Source: an uncultured Alphaproteobacteria bacterium (GTDB lineage Bacteria; Pseudomonadota; Alphaproteobacteria; RF32; CAG-239). Taken from it: 64,000 bases of DNA. Numbering within the stretch: position 1 is the first letter of the stretch; each line of letters starts with the position of its first letter. This document shows, one piece after another, positions 24,093-32,706 of this stretch. The position numbers and the translations under genes are program-made. The notes beneath the pieces are model-generated. The model made no database searches, was not told where the DNA came from, and saw only the letters and a list, made by a program, of their open reading frames with translations. The DNA lies in contig CAKQMD010000001.1 in the NCBI GenBank assembly GCA_934254925.1, positions 62,001-126,000 on the forward strand. Direction: 5' to 3'.

Positions 24093-25438
24093 AAGGAATC
24101 AGATCCATCATCAAAAGGCTCTCCGGCAGTTTTTTGCTGTCGGCGGCCTTTTGCTTTTTTACGACATCTCCCGCAGCGGCAATTGACATTATCTCGGACG
24201 AAGAAACCGAAGTTTTGATTGCCCATGTCGCCCAACCGCTGTTCAAGGCGGCGGGAATTCCCTTTGACCGCAACAAGATCTACATCGTCAACGACAATTC
24301 TCTGAACGCTTTCGTCAGCGACGGCAACAGACTCTTTGTGCATACGGGAACCATTACGGCAGCGGAAAACGTCAATGAACTGGCCGGGGTGATTGCACAT
24401 GAGACGGGCCATATCCAAGGTGGGCATATTTTGCGACAAAAGATCAAAAACCAAACGATGCGAGAAGTCACCCTGGCTTCGGCTATTTTGGCGGGAACGG
24501 CGGCGGCTGCCAGCGGGCGCGGCGACGTTGCCATGGCGGTTTTGCTCGGGTCGCAGAGTTCGGCGCTGACGCACTATACCCGTTATCGGACCGAAGAAGA
24601 GCGCAATGCCGACGAGGCGGCGGTTAACCTCTTGGCCCAAACAGGGCAGTCTCCGGCGGGCATTTTGCGCTTTATGAAAAAAATTTCCAAACAAAACAAT
24701 TTAAACGGTATTGAGGAAACGCCTTATTTTCGCACACATCCGGTCACTTCGGAGAGAATCGGCTTTTTTGAGGAAGCCGTCAAAAAAAGCGATGCACCGC
24801 AGGCAAGTCCCTACGACAAAGACTTGCAGCTGGTCAAAGCCAAACTTTACGCTTTTTTGAACACGCCGCAGCAGACGGTCCGCAAATATCCGACCGGCGA
24901 CAAAAGCGAAGCGGCGCTTTATGCCCAGGGGATCTCGGCTTTTAAACAACTCAAGTTGAAAGAAGCCTTGGCCAAGATGGACAAATTGATTGCTACGGCG
25001 CCCGATAATCCTTATTTTAAGGAAATGAAAGCGCAAATTTATCTTGAAACCGGTCAGATCAAGCCGGCGCGCAAAGAATATGAACAAGCGTTGAAACAGC
25101 GGCCGGAATCGGTTTTGCTGCAACTGAGTTTGGCTCAGGCCATGTTGGAAGACTCTCTTACGCCGGCCGAACTGGAACGGGTGATCCGACTGCTGAATCA
25201 GACGCAAATCAAGCGACCAAGCGCTTGGGGCTGGCTGTTGACGTCACGGGCATACGGCCAGAAAAACGACTTGGCCAACGCCAATTATGCGGCGGCGGAA
25301 TACAGCTATGCCATCGGCGCGGCACAAACCGCCAAAAGGCAGATAGACGAAGCACGCAAGGCTTCCCCTAACGCTAAGCTGCGGCTTAAGCTCGACGATT
25401 TGGAAGCCCGTCTGAGAGAAATCCTGAAAAACGATTAG
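24065..25438 (+). CDS. Periplasmic M48 metalloprotease with TPR repeats (BepA/YfgC-like)
   Basis: A 457-aa protein with a signal peptide (cleavage after SPAAA, about residue 39), a zinc-metalloprotease domain with HETGH at 112-116 and the third ligand Glu184 in EERNADEAAV, and a C-terminal TPR region of tandem helices. BepA-like proteins check outer-membrane protein assembly and degrade stalled substrates. No ATG exists near the beginning; TTG at 24065 with AAGGA nine bases upstream is the likely start (GTG at 24068 is the alternative), overlapping the end of rne by 28 bases, so expression is coupled to rne. Confidence 0.88.
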   Translation: MVEEAHQRLKGIRSIIKRLSGSFLLSAAFCFFTTSPAAAIDIISDEETEVLIAHVAQPLFKAAGIPFDRNKIYIVNDNSLNAFVSDGNRLFVHTGTITAAENVNELAGVIAHETGHIQGGHILRQKIKNQTMREVTLASAILAGTAAAASGRGDVAMAVLLGSQSSALTHYTRYRTEEERNADEAAVNLLAQTGQSPAGILRFMKKISKQNNLNGIEETPYFRTHPVTSERIGFFEEAVKKSDAPQASPYDKDLQLVKAKLYAFLNTPQQTVRKYPTGDKSEAALYAQGISAFKQLKLKEALAKMDKLIATAPDNPYFKEMKAQIYLETGQIKPARKEYEQALKQRPESVLLQLSLAQAMLEDSLTPAELERVIRLLNQTQIKRPSAWGWLLTSRAYGQKNDLANANYAAAEYSYAIGAAQTAKRQIDEARKASPNAKLRLKLDDLEARLREILKND

Positions 25439-25477
25439 TCCGCCTTTTTTATTCTGCCTATTTTTGTCAAAAAAAGC

Positions 25478-25506
25478 TTGTCTTAAAAGCTAAATTGTTC
25501 TATAGT
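25478..25506 (+). promoter_or_regulatory. Sigma-70 type promoter of the 25554 gene
   Basis: TTGTCT (25478-25483) and TATAGT (25501-25506) with exactly 17 bases between them, 48 bases ahead of the start codon. The box quality is good and the site sits in the only gap upstream of this gene. Confidence 0.6.
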
Positions 25507-25553
25507 AAATTGTAAGGAATGACAAAAAATTAATTTTGTCCAGGAGATTTGAT

Positions 25554-27221
25554 ATGGCGGAAGATTTCGGTAATATTTTGGCCCAACTGAAAGCGGCGAT
25601 AGAGATAGGTGCCATGGAGGAAGCCGCTTCCCTGCTGAAGAAAGGCTGTCAGGTTATCGACAGATATTTGGCGGAACGCCGCCAAATTGCCGGATTGGAA
25701 GACGACGCTCTGCCGCAGGATTTGTCACCGGTTTCGGAAAAAGAATTTATCAGTCGTCTCGGAACCTATACACCGGAAATGCTGCAGCAATTTGAAGATT
25801 TCAAATTTCAGACTTACAGTCTTCCCGTCCAGCGGGACCAAGAGTTGCCGGACATGCAACTTTTTACCGAAGACAAAAAGATTCTTAGCCTTTTTGACGA
25901 ATCTTACCGGGCTTTTTTGAATACGCACAGCAGCGCTTACAGCGATACACCGGAATTGCGAAGACTGGCGGCTCAGCATTTCGGAGAACACGGCAATTTT
26001 ACCAACTTTCAACCGACGCTGAGCCTCGGAGAAGAGAATTCCGAAACGGAAAACGACGAATCTTGGATGATTCCCATTGAAGAATTCTGGCAGGCCCAAG
26101 GAAAATCGGTTGAACGGCGCGATGGCACACTGCTGGTGCCCGACATTGTGGCTTACAGCAGCCGGCTTAATCTTGATTTTGCGCCGCAGGCCTCGATTGA
26201 CGACATTCAACAGTCTTTTCAGGAACGCTCGGAAAAAACGGGGATCAAACATCTTAAGCTCGGCCGTTTTTTGTTGGAACATCTGAACGAGCCGGAAGGT
26301 ATGGAACAAGCCAGAAAAGTCCTTCTCGGCGCCAGCCGTGCCGGTTTGCTCGTCACCAATCTTCCCGATATTGAGTTGTTCAAAGATCAAGAGGGGTACG
26401 ACGAGCTGAAAGCCTATCAGGCCAGACTGGAAGAAAAAGCCGACGAAAACCGTCGCCAAGCCATGAAACAGATTATGGCAGACATGAAAAAAACGGCAGA
26501 GGCCGCCCGCGGCAATCCTAGAGTCAGCACTTATATGCAACTTGCTCAAAACATGGATCATTCCGAGCTTAACAAGCTGATCAAAGCGTGGAACAGCGGA
26601 AGCTCAGAAAAAATCGCCGAGGCAGAAGAAGCTTTTCAGGGCGCTCAAAATATGCAAGAGCTTAAAAGCGCCTATCATGAGATGATAAAAGATCCCGAGA
26701 GCAAAAAGATCTTTTGCGATCTGAGCGCCGGAAAGTTGGCTTATTATAAACTTTACAATGAAAGTCAGCTTTATTACTGCCAAAAGTGCGATCTACCTAA
26801 GGATCAAGATTTCGAGACTGCTGAACAAAATTATAAAGAAGCCTCAAACAAAGTGAAACACTTGCCGGCCTATGAAGATCTTCGGCAAGCTAAAACGGAT
26901 GAAGAGAAAAACGCTGCTTTAGAAAACTTAAAAAACAGCGGTGTCGAGGGGCAAGCCTTTGTTCAAGCTTCGTCAACGCTTGAGAAGAATCCAACCTATC
27001 AGAAATTGGCCGCAGCCAGCCCTTGGCGACAAAAACGAAAGGATCTGTTGATCGAAGGCATCACTTTTTACTTTGATTACGGAGGTGAAAGCGTCACTGA
27101 TGAGGCTCGGACTCAGAGAAAGGAAAAACTTCTTGCTTCCCAAGCTTCCGGTGCTTCTCAAGAACAGCAGATGCTTCATTATGCCGCTATTGCCGCCAAG
27201 CGGATGACACTGAACATTTGA
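25554..27221 (+). CDS. Large orphan cytoplasmic helical protein
   Basis: A 555-aa protein starting at ATG 25554 after AGGAG. I do not recognise it. It has no signal peptide or membrane segment, is highly charged and predicted mostly helical, with Lys/Glu/Ala-rich helices in the second half that could form coiled coils, and a single CQKC pair in the last third. It has its own promoter and its own terminator (27243-27280), so it is a one-gene unit. Codon use resembles its neighbours. A structural or large effector-like role is possible but nothing indicates which. Confidence 0.75.
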   Translation: MAEDFGNILAQLKAAIEIGAMEEAASLLKKGCQVIDRYLAERRQIAGLEDDALPQDLSPVSEKEFISRLGTYTPEMLQQFEDFKFQTYSLPVQRDQELPDMQLFTEDKKILSLFDESYRAFLNTHSSAYSDTPELRRLAAQHFGEHGNFTNFQPTLSLGEENSETENDESWMIPIEEFWQAQGKSVERRDGTLLVPDIVAYSSRLNLDFAPQASIDDIQQSFQERSEKTGIKHLKLGRFLLEHLNEPEGMEQARKVLLGASRAGLLVTNLPDIELFKDQEGYDELKAYQARLEEKADENRRQAMKQIMADMKKTAEAARGNPRVSTYMQLAQNMDHSELNKLIKAWNSGSSEKIAEAEEAFQGAQNMQELKSAYHEMIKDPESKKIFCDLSAGKLAYYKLYNESQLYYCQKCDLPKDQDFETAEQNYKEASNKVKHLPAYEDLRQAKTDEEKNAALENLKNSGVEGQAFVQASSTLEKNPTYQKLAAASPWRQKRKDLLIEGITFYFDYGGESVTDEARTQRKEKLLASQASGASQEQQMLHYAAIAAKRMTLNI

Positions 27222-27242
27222 CATCTGCATTTTTAACCATAC

Positions 27243-27280
27243 AAAAAAAGAAAACTCCGGAAACGGAGTTTTCTTTTTTT
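27243..27280. terminator. Bidirectional intrinsic terminator
   Basis: A perfect 11-base-pair stem AGAAAACTCCG/CGGAGTTTTCT (27249-27274) with a GAAA loop, flanked by runs of A on the left and T on the right. It can end both the rightward 25554 gene and the leftward 27283 gene, which converge on it. Confidence 0.92.
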
Positions 27281-27282
27281 GT

Positions 27283-27933
27283 TCACTGCTTTAAACGATC
27301 CACCGCTTTGGTCGGAATGGGTTTTGACTTGATCACCTCATCGTCGTTCTTTTTCTTTTTTTCCGCGGTTTTATCAAGTCTGATTTTTTTCATCACTTTC
27401 GGTTTGCCGTTTTTGTCGGTTGTCATACGATAAATCACCGGTTCCGCAATTTCAAATACGTCCTTGTCGATTGCGGTAATGACGGCTTCGATTTTGCACC
27501 CTCTTCCGATTTGCAAAAACTCATCGGAAAGCTCCGTCTTAGCATGATAGACGCCAAAAGCCGCCTGATTGTAAAAAGAAACGATTATCTGACCTCGGGT
27601 AATCATTTCAATATCACCCTCAATTTGGTCTCCGACTTTATATTTCTTTTGAGCGCCGGGCACCGGCTGCGCCAGTTTTCCTTCAACGCGGCCGTCTTTT
27701 ATTTCCGTGACTTCAACCACGACCTCATCCCCTTCTTTAAAATGCTCCCTAAAATCCATCAACAAGGAAACGGAAGCACTGGTCAGCGGAATAAAGATCC
27801 ATCCGCCGCCGGGATTTGAACAACACATGTCACAAGGAGAAATGTTTGCAATCCTGCAGCGATAAACTTCTCCGACGCGGAATGGCTTGAAATACTGCAG
27901 CAGCTTGTACTCGGGAATTCTTCTTTCATCCAT
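27283..27933 (-). CDS. Hypothetical protein with OB/S1-like beta repeats
   Basis: A 216-aa protein. Two stretches (FRVGEVYRCRIANIS... and YKVGDQIEGDIEMITRGQIIVSF) have the V-G-x-x-(Y/I)-x-(C/G)-x-I pattern and alternating hydrophobics of S1/OB-type nucleic-acid-binding domains, followed by a lysine-rich tail. An unusual CDMCC cluster lies near residue 35. I infer an RNA- or DNA-binding role but cannot name the family. It is a separate unit ended by the bidirectional terminator. The approximately 180 bases upstream are AT-rich and hold no gene. Confidence 0.55.
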   Translation of the reverse strand: MDERRIPEYKLLQYFKPFRVGEVYRCRIANISPCDMCCSNPGGGWIFIPLTSASVSLLMDFREHFKEGDEVVVEVTEIKDGRVEGKLAQPVPGAQKKYKVGDQIEGDIEMITRGQIIVSFYNQAAFGVYHAKTELSDEFLQIGRGCKIEAVITAIDKDVFEIAEPVIYRMTTDKNGKPKVMKKIRLDKTAEKKKKNDDEVIKSKPIPTKAVDRLKQ

Positions 27934-28116
27934 AATATTAATTTTTAATAGGTTTGTACTTAAAAACGCAATATTATCAAGATCCGGTTAGACATAACAT
28001 AATAAAAAATTTTTAATTATCTCAATAATATTAAAGCATGAATTAGCTTATTCCCAAAATGGACAAAAATCAATCTTTTTTATTAAGTTTTTTATTTTCG
28101 GGGTAAAAAACGCGGC

Positions 28117-29283
28117 TTACGGTTCATAAATCCGGCTGAACTCGGGGATTTCATTGCCTATCCCGGGAGCAAGGTGTTCTTTGCGGACAAAGCCCATATC
28201 GCCACTGTCAAGCATAACTCTGGCCCAAATCTCGTCAGGGCTGATGCCGGTTAAACGCACGGTGGTTCCGGCGGCAACCGTTTCCAAAACGTCAAAATCG
28301 TCCGAGGGCCCGTACATCACTTTTTCCGTGGTTTGAAGGTGATACAGCTGCTTGCGGTCGCCGCGGTCTACCGGAATATTGAGTATCTTGGCCACCACCA
28401 TGTCATCCACGCCGGTACCGCGCTCATGAAAATCGACCTCCTGATAATAGGTTATTTCCTTTTTGTCAGAAAAGTAACGCATCAACTCCGCTTCGGTTAC
28501 AAACTTTGAAGAATAAGGAAAAAAGACGCCAGCCAACAGCAGCAAGGGAAAAACAAGCTGCACCAGGCGCAGACGTCGCCAGTTCCACGGCTGCGGACGC
28601 GGCAAGGCTGCCGAAACACCCAATTGATGTAAGAACTGCTGCAGCAAGGCCTTCTCCTCTTTTCCGGCAAAAAGAGAGGCCAACATCGCCGACTGTGCCG
28701 CCGCCGTCTTGTTCCCCTCCTGATCATAAGCCAAAGCATTATGAACCAAAAGGCGCAGGTTGTCTTCCCTACTGTAGAGACTTGTATAATTATGCCACAA
28801 GACAGCAGGCGTCCGTACAAAGCTCCCCGGACTCCACCAGCCGAGAAGCCAATTCCATAACGAGGTTTTAAATTCCAGGCGCAGAGCTTCGCCATAGGTA
28901 CAGACTTCCTTGCTCTCCCGCAAGTCGAACTGCAGCAGGCGTCCGGTTAACCGCCGCAGGTTGACGCTTCGCAGATCGACCTCCGCTTTTCCCCCGGAGC
29001 TCTTATAAACCTTGAGCGCAAACATTTCGGGAAAACGCGACGCCGGGTAAACACGCGCCAAAAGGTCATAAGTCAGACGTTTTTTCTCGTCTTTCAAAAT
29101 ATCATGCGCCACGGAGAGCTTCTGAAAAAGCTCCAAAGCTTCCGATCCGGGATTATGATCGGGATGCAGCCGTTTGGCCAAATCCCGATAACTCTGCCGG
29201 ATCTCTTTGGCAGAAGCGTAAACTGCGACCCCAAGGGCAGCATAGTAACCAAGGGGATCTGATGACATTTGTTCGGCGCTCAT
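28117..29283 (-). CDS. Membrane-anchored J-domain protein with C-terminal SH3-like domain
   Basis: A 388-aa protein with an N-terminal J domain carrying the HPD motif at residues 40-42, which stimulates an Hsp70 partner. A central region is followed by one membrane helix (about residues 243-260, LVQLVFPLLLLAGVFF) and a C-terminal part ending with an SH3b-like segment (AAGTTVRLTGIS....WARVML.SGDMGFV). The J domain would be cytoplasmic and the SH3-like part periplasmic. The start ATG 29281-29283 overlaps the stop of the upstream flagellar-operon gene (ATGA) with AAGGA eight bases before. It may therefore serve flagellar or envelope assembly; this is inference. Confidence 0.75.
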   Translation of the reverse strand: MSAEQMSSDPLGYYAALGVAVYASAKEIRQSYRDLAKRLHPDHNPGSEALELFQKLSVAHDILKDEKKRLTYDLLARVYPASRFPEMFALKVYKSSGGKAEVDLRSVNLRRLTGRLLQFDLRESKEVCTYGEALRLEFKTSLWNWLLGWWSPGSFVRTPAVLWHNYTSLYSREDNLRLLVHNALAYDQEGNKTAAAQSAMLASLFAGKEEKALLQQFLHQLGVSAALPRPQPWNWRRLRLVQLVFPLLLLAGVFFPYSSKFVTEAELMRYFSDKKEITYYQEVDFHERGTGVDDMVVAKILNIPVDRGDRKQLYHLQTTEKVMYGPSDDFDVLETVAAGTTVRLTGISPDEIWARVMLDSGDMGFVRKEHLAPGIGNEIPEFSRIYEP

Positions 29284-30926
29284 ATGTAAATTCCTTCCGC
29301 AAGGCATTCGTTTTTTTCATCTTCAACGACTTTAATGAATTTTTCCTTAACATTCAGATTAATCGTTCCGACAAAATCAACATCGTGCAGCGTCTGTTTG
29401 AATAAACGGAAGATGTTGGCGGCCAAGTCTTCCCCGAGCTCTTTCCCGGTGCGGACAATGAGATCAAAGCGCCGTTCGACCGGTACGCTGAAACCGTCAA
29501 ACTGAAATTTGCCCAAACGGGAAAAGCTGGTGTCGACAATAAAACGCGTACCGCCTTTTCCTTTGTTCCGACCAGGACGACGTTCGTCTTCTCCGTCGTT
29601 TTTCTTGACGGCAAGGCGAATCTTGCTCAGCCCTTCCCCGCCGAAAAAGGGAATCTCAATCACGCGCCAAGTTGGTCCCTCGCGGTGCGCCGTCGTCAAA
29701 AAGTCGCTCAGCCGCAGCAAAACCTCCTGCCCAGAGCTTCCCTTTTGCCCCAATTCTTGCAACAATTCCTTGCCGAGCCAAGCAGACAAATCGTCGGAGG
29801 CGGCTGCTTTGGCAAATTGATGCAAATTAAGCAGCATATCAGGCCCCGGGGCCGGAATCTTGGATGCCAAATGTCCCAAAAGTGTCGTATTTTCCGCTGC
29901 CGGAAGCGGCGCCGTCAATTGCTTCCATAAGGAAGCATCGGCAGAAGAAATGTTATGTTCCGCCGGTTTTAACACCGCCTCAAAAAGCGAAGACAACGGT
30001 TTTAACTGTTGCAACAACCTTTCGGAATTGAGAAGCCCCTCCAGCGGCATCTCTGCCATCGGCTTCAGCTCGGGCAAGGGGGAAATCTCCAACAGCAGGC
30101 GCTGTCCGGGAGGCAATTTGACCGGGACCTCCGCCACCGTTTTGCCTAAAGAAGTCTGCAACAAAGGAACCGTTTCTTCGGGAAAATCGGCAAGCAATGT
30201 CTGTCCGCCAAGACTTTGCAACGCCTCATGAATTTGCACGGCCAAACCTCTGACTGCCGCCGGCGACGCGTTTTCGGCCAACGGAGAAGCGGCGAAATCA
30301 TTCATCAGCTGTTTAATCTGCCCCGGCAACGACGGATTATCCGCCGGTATTGTTGCCGAAACGACGGCCTTGGGACTGATCGGCAATTGCCAATCTTGCC
30401 ACTGGGCGCTTAAGGCTTTCCTGACCGGGAGAGGAAGTTTTACGGCCGCAGCCAAAGAATCGAGCGCTTTGGCCAAAGGCAACGGCGAGAGCGAAAGCGC
30501 CTTAAAACTTTCGTTGGTTTGAATCAGCAGCGGCGGCAAAGACGGCTTTGCCTCTCCGGCAGCGGCAGGTGCCAAAAAAGCGGAGGGCTTTTGATTGTTG
30601 ATATTGGTCAAACGGAAGCTTAAAACGCCGTCTTCGTTTTTAACCACTCGGGCCAAAACCGGCAGTTTTTCCCCGACAGGCAAGCGCAAGTTTTGATCCA
30701 GTTTAAGCGTCAGGGGGATCTCGCTTCCCTCCCCGTCCTTATTGATCTGCAAAGAAGCTTTGAAGCTCAGAGCGTCATTTTCCAACAGAAAATTCAGCAG
30801 CATGTTATCCCCGGGCTTGAAGGACGGCGCCGTCGGCGGTAAAGCGCTTATCTCGCCGACAACAATTTTGTCTCCGGGCAAAGACTCTGGCGGCAAGCTG
30901 TTCAAAGGGGGAATGATGTCAACCAT
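29280..30926 (-). CDS. FliK-like flagellar operon protein (second hook-length type protein)
   Basis: A 548-aa Pro/Leu/Ala-rich protein. The long N-terminal part is low complexity, and the last about 130 residues form a compact domain (RFIVDTSFSRLGKFQFDGF ... FDLIVRT) whose pattern of a short strand with SRLGKFQ resembles the C-terminal hook domain of FliK proteins. It overlaps the end of flhG by eight bases and is followed by the J-domain gene. Since a typical fliK is present at 43348-45078, this may be a paralogous length-control or flagellar assembly factor. Assignment is by resemblance only. Confidence 0.5.
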   Translation of the reverse strand: MVDIIPPLNSLPPESLPGDKIVVGEISALPPTAPSFKPGDNMLLNFLLENDALSFKASLQINKDGEGSEIPLTLKLDQNLRLPVGEKLPVLARVVKNEDGVLSFRLTNINNQKPSAFLAPAAAGEAKPSLPPLLIQTNESFKALSLSPLPLAKALDSLAAAVKLPLPVRKALSAQWQDWQLPISPKAVVSATIPADNPSLPGQIKQLMNDFAASPLAENASPAAVRGLAVQIHEALQSLGGQTLLADFPEETVPLLQTSLGKTVAEVPVKLPPGQRLLLEISPLPELKPMAEMPLEGLLNSERLLQQLKPLSSLFEAVLKPAEHNISSADASLWKQLTAPLPAAENTTLLGHLASKIPAPGPDMLLNLHQFAKAAASDDLSAWLGKELLQELGQKGSSGQEVLLRLSDFLTTAHREGPTWRVIEIPFFGGEGLSKIRLAVKKNDGEDERRPGRNKGKGGTRFIVDTSFSRLGKFQFDGFSVPVERRFDLIVRTGKELGEDLAANIFRLFKQTLHDVDFVGTINLNVKEKFIKVVEDEKNECLAEGIYI

Positions 30927-31725
30927 CAGACAAAAGCTTTCGGGCTATGGCAATCACGTCTTCGGCCGCTTCGGAAGTCGGATAACGGCTGATGACGGAC
31001 GTTTGGTTACGAATGGCGTCACGAACGCGAGTATCGCGGCGGACAATTCCCAGCAAGGGCGGAGAAATCTTCAAAAAGCTCATGCAGGCCTTTAACAGCG
31101 TGTCATAAGTCCTTTGCCCCTCTCGCAAGGAATTGGCCTGGTTAATGACAATATTTATGTCGGATTTCGGGTATTGCAAGGTCATGATCTTGATAAAGGC
31201 ATAAGCGTCGGTCAAAGAGGTCGGTTCATCGGTACAGACGACAATAATTTTTTCCGCCATGCCCGAGAGGATGCGCACCGGTTTTTCAACACCGGCGCCC
31301 ATGTCAAGAATAATCTTGTCATAAGCCGCGGCCAAGAGATTCAGATCTTCTCCCAAAATCTGCAGGCGGCCGACCGGAAGTGAAGCCAAACCGGCAGATC
31401 CCGAACGGCCGGCAATAACGTCAAAACGCGTCTTGTCGCAATGATGCACGATCTGATTCAACGTCATGGCACCGGAAATGACGCTGCCCAAATCATATTT
31501 GACCATCAGGCCGAGCTGAATATCGACATTAGCCAAGCCCAAATCGCCGTCAAACAGCAGCGTTTTTTGGCGAAAACCGCTTAATGCATGCGCCAGAGTA
31601 ACAGAAAACCAGGTCTTACCGACACCGCCTTTGCCTGAAGCAATGGCGATCATGTTGCGGCCTTTACGCGCGCTGCGGGAAAGCGGGGCACGGGGAGCAA
31701 GTTTTAATTCTTCTCTGTTTTCCAT
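30919..31725 (-). CDS. flhG: Flagellar number/placement ATPase FlhG (MinD family)
   Basis: A 268-aa ParA/MinD-type ATPase with the deviant Walker A GKGGVGKT at residues 31-38, FDGDLGLANVDIQLG and the ILDMGAG Walker B segment. FlhG/FleN controls flagellar number together with the GTPase FlhF, whose gene lies 25 bases upstream. A Gln/charged N-terminal extension ahead of the P-loop could hold the FlhF-activating helix. Start ATG 31725 follows a GAGGATGTAACGAT ribosome site. Confidence 0.9.
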   Translation of the reverse strand: MENREELKLAPRAPLSRSARKGRNMIAIASGKGGVGKTWFSVTLAHALSGFRQKTLLFDGDLGLANVDIQLGLMVKYDLGSVISGAMTLNQIVHHCDKTRFDVIAGRSGSAGLASLPVGRLQILGEDLNLLAAAYDKIILDMGAGVEKPVRILSGMAEKIIVVCTDEPTSLTDAYAFIKIMTLQYPKSDINIVINQANSLREGQRTYDTLLKACMSFLKISPPLLGIVRRDTRVRDAIRNQTSVISRYPTSEAAEDVIAIARKLLSDG

Positions 31726-31750
31726 ATCGTTACATCCTCATAAATATGCC

Positions 31751-32695
31751 TCAGGCCAAAACCAAACGGGCCAAAGACGGAGCGTCAACAGGCGCAAGAC
31801 CGGCCGCAATCGAAGCACTGACGCCGGCTGCACAAAATTCAAGCCGGCAACAGGCCGCCGCCGACAAAACCGCGCCGATGCGCCGGGTCAGGTCAAGCCG
31901 GGTCGGCAGCAGGCAACTTACGCCAATATCGGCAAAATTTTCCGCCACTTCCACGGCTTCAAAGGCGTTTTTGCCGCCGTCCATGGTCAAAATCTGGCAA
32001 CTTTTTACCGCTTCGGCCAATTGGCTGAGACGGCGCAACTCCTCTGCTACAAAAGGATTGACGCCCGGCGTATCGATTAAAATCAGCTGATACTTGCCGC
32101 GTATTTCCGTCGTCAATTCATAGAGCGTCCGAGGATCTTTGCAAAAGAAAAAATCCTGCTCAAGGATCTTGGCAAAGGCTTCCAACTGCTTATTGGCGCC
32201 GGCGCGCAGGTTATCCGTGCTGACGATGGCCGAACTGATCCCCCTAAAGCGTGCCTGAGCCGCGGTTTTGGCAATAGCCGTCGATTTGCCGGCTCCCGGC
32301 GTGCCCATGAACATTTTCAGCGGCTGAGATAAATCCAAAACATCTGCAAACACAAACAAATTGTTCAGAGCTGCTTCCAAAAGCTCCCGATCGTTCAAAC
32401 GGCCGCTTTGGCGCTGAACTGAGCGGACCTCCGCCAAAATCTTGTCTTTAACCGGTGCAACCACGCCATGATAGTCCAAACATTCGCGCAACAACGAATC
32501 GTCAAAACGGGAAGGCTCCTTCAGCGCCTCGTTTTCATCAAAATAAAAGTCGTTTTTTTCTTCCAGTGCCGCCGTCAGATGGATTTCGCCGCTGAAATTG
32601 TCATTGGAAATGATGATCGCGTCCGGTCCAAGCTCATGGCGAACCATCTGCATGGCTTCGTTGATATTAGCGGCAATGAATTTTTTGATCCTCAC
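31751..32695 (-). CDS. flhF: Flagellar biosynthesis SRP-type GTPase FlhF
   Basis: A 314-aa protein starting MRIKKFIAANINEAMQMVRHELGPDAIIIS, the typical FlhF opening, then an N domain and an SRP-type GTPase G domain with P-loop GTPGAGKSTA (131-140), ILIDTPGVNP (G3) and a TRLD specificity motif (G4). FlhF marks the place of flagellar assembly at the cell pole and recruits early components. Rather short compared with many FlhF proteins because the linker between B and NG regions is reduced. Confidence 0.92.
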   Translation of the reverse strand: MRIKKFIAANINEAMQMVRHELGPDAIIISNDNFSGEIHLTAALEEKNDFYFDENEALKEPSRFDDSLLRECLDYHGVVAPVKDKILAEVRSVQRQSGRLNDRELLEAALNNLFVFADVLDLSQPLKMFMGTPGAGKSTAIAKTAAQARFRGISSAIVSTDNLRAGANKQLEAFAKILEQDFFFCKDPRTLYELTTEIRGKYQLILIDTPGVNPFVAEELRRLSQLAEAVKSCQILTMDGGKNAFEAVEVAENFADIGVSCLLPTRLDLTRRIGAVLSAAACCRLEFCAAGVSASIAAGLAPVDAPSLARLVLA

Positions 32696-32706
32696 GGCTT
32701 AGCCCC

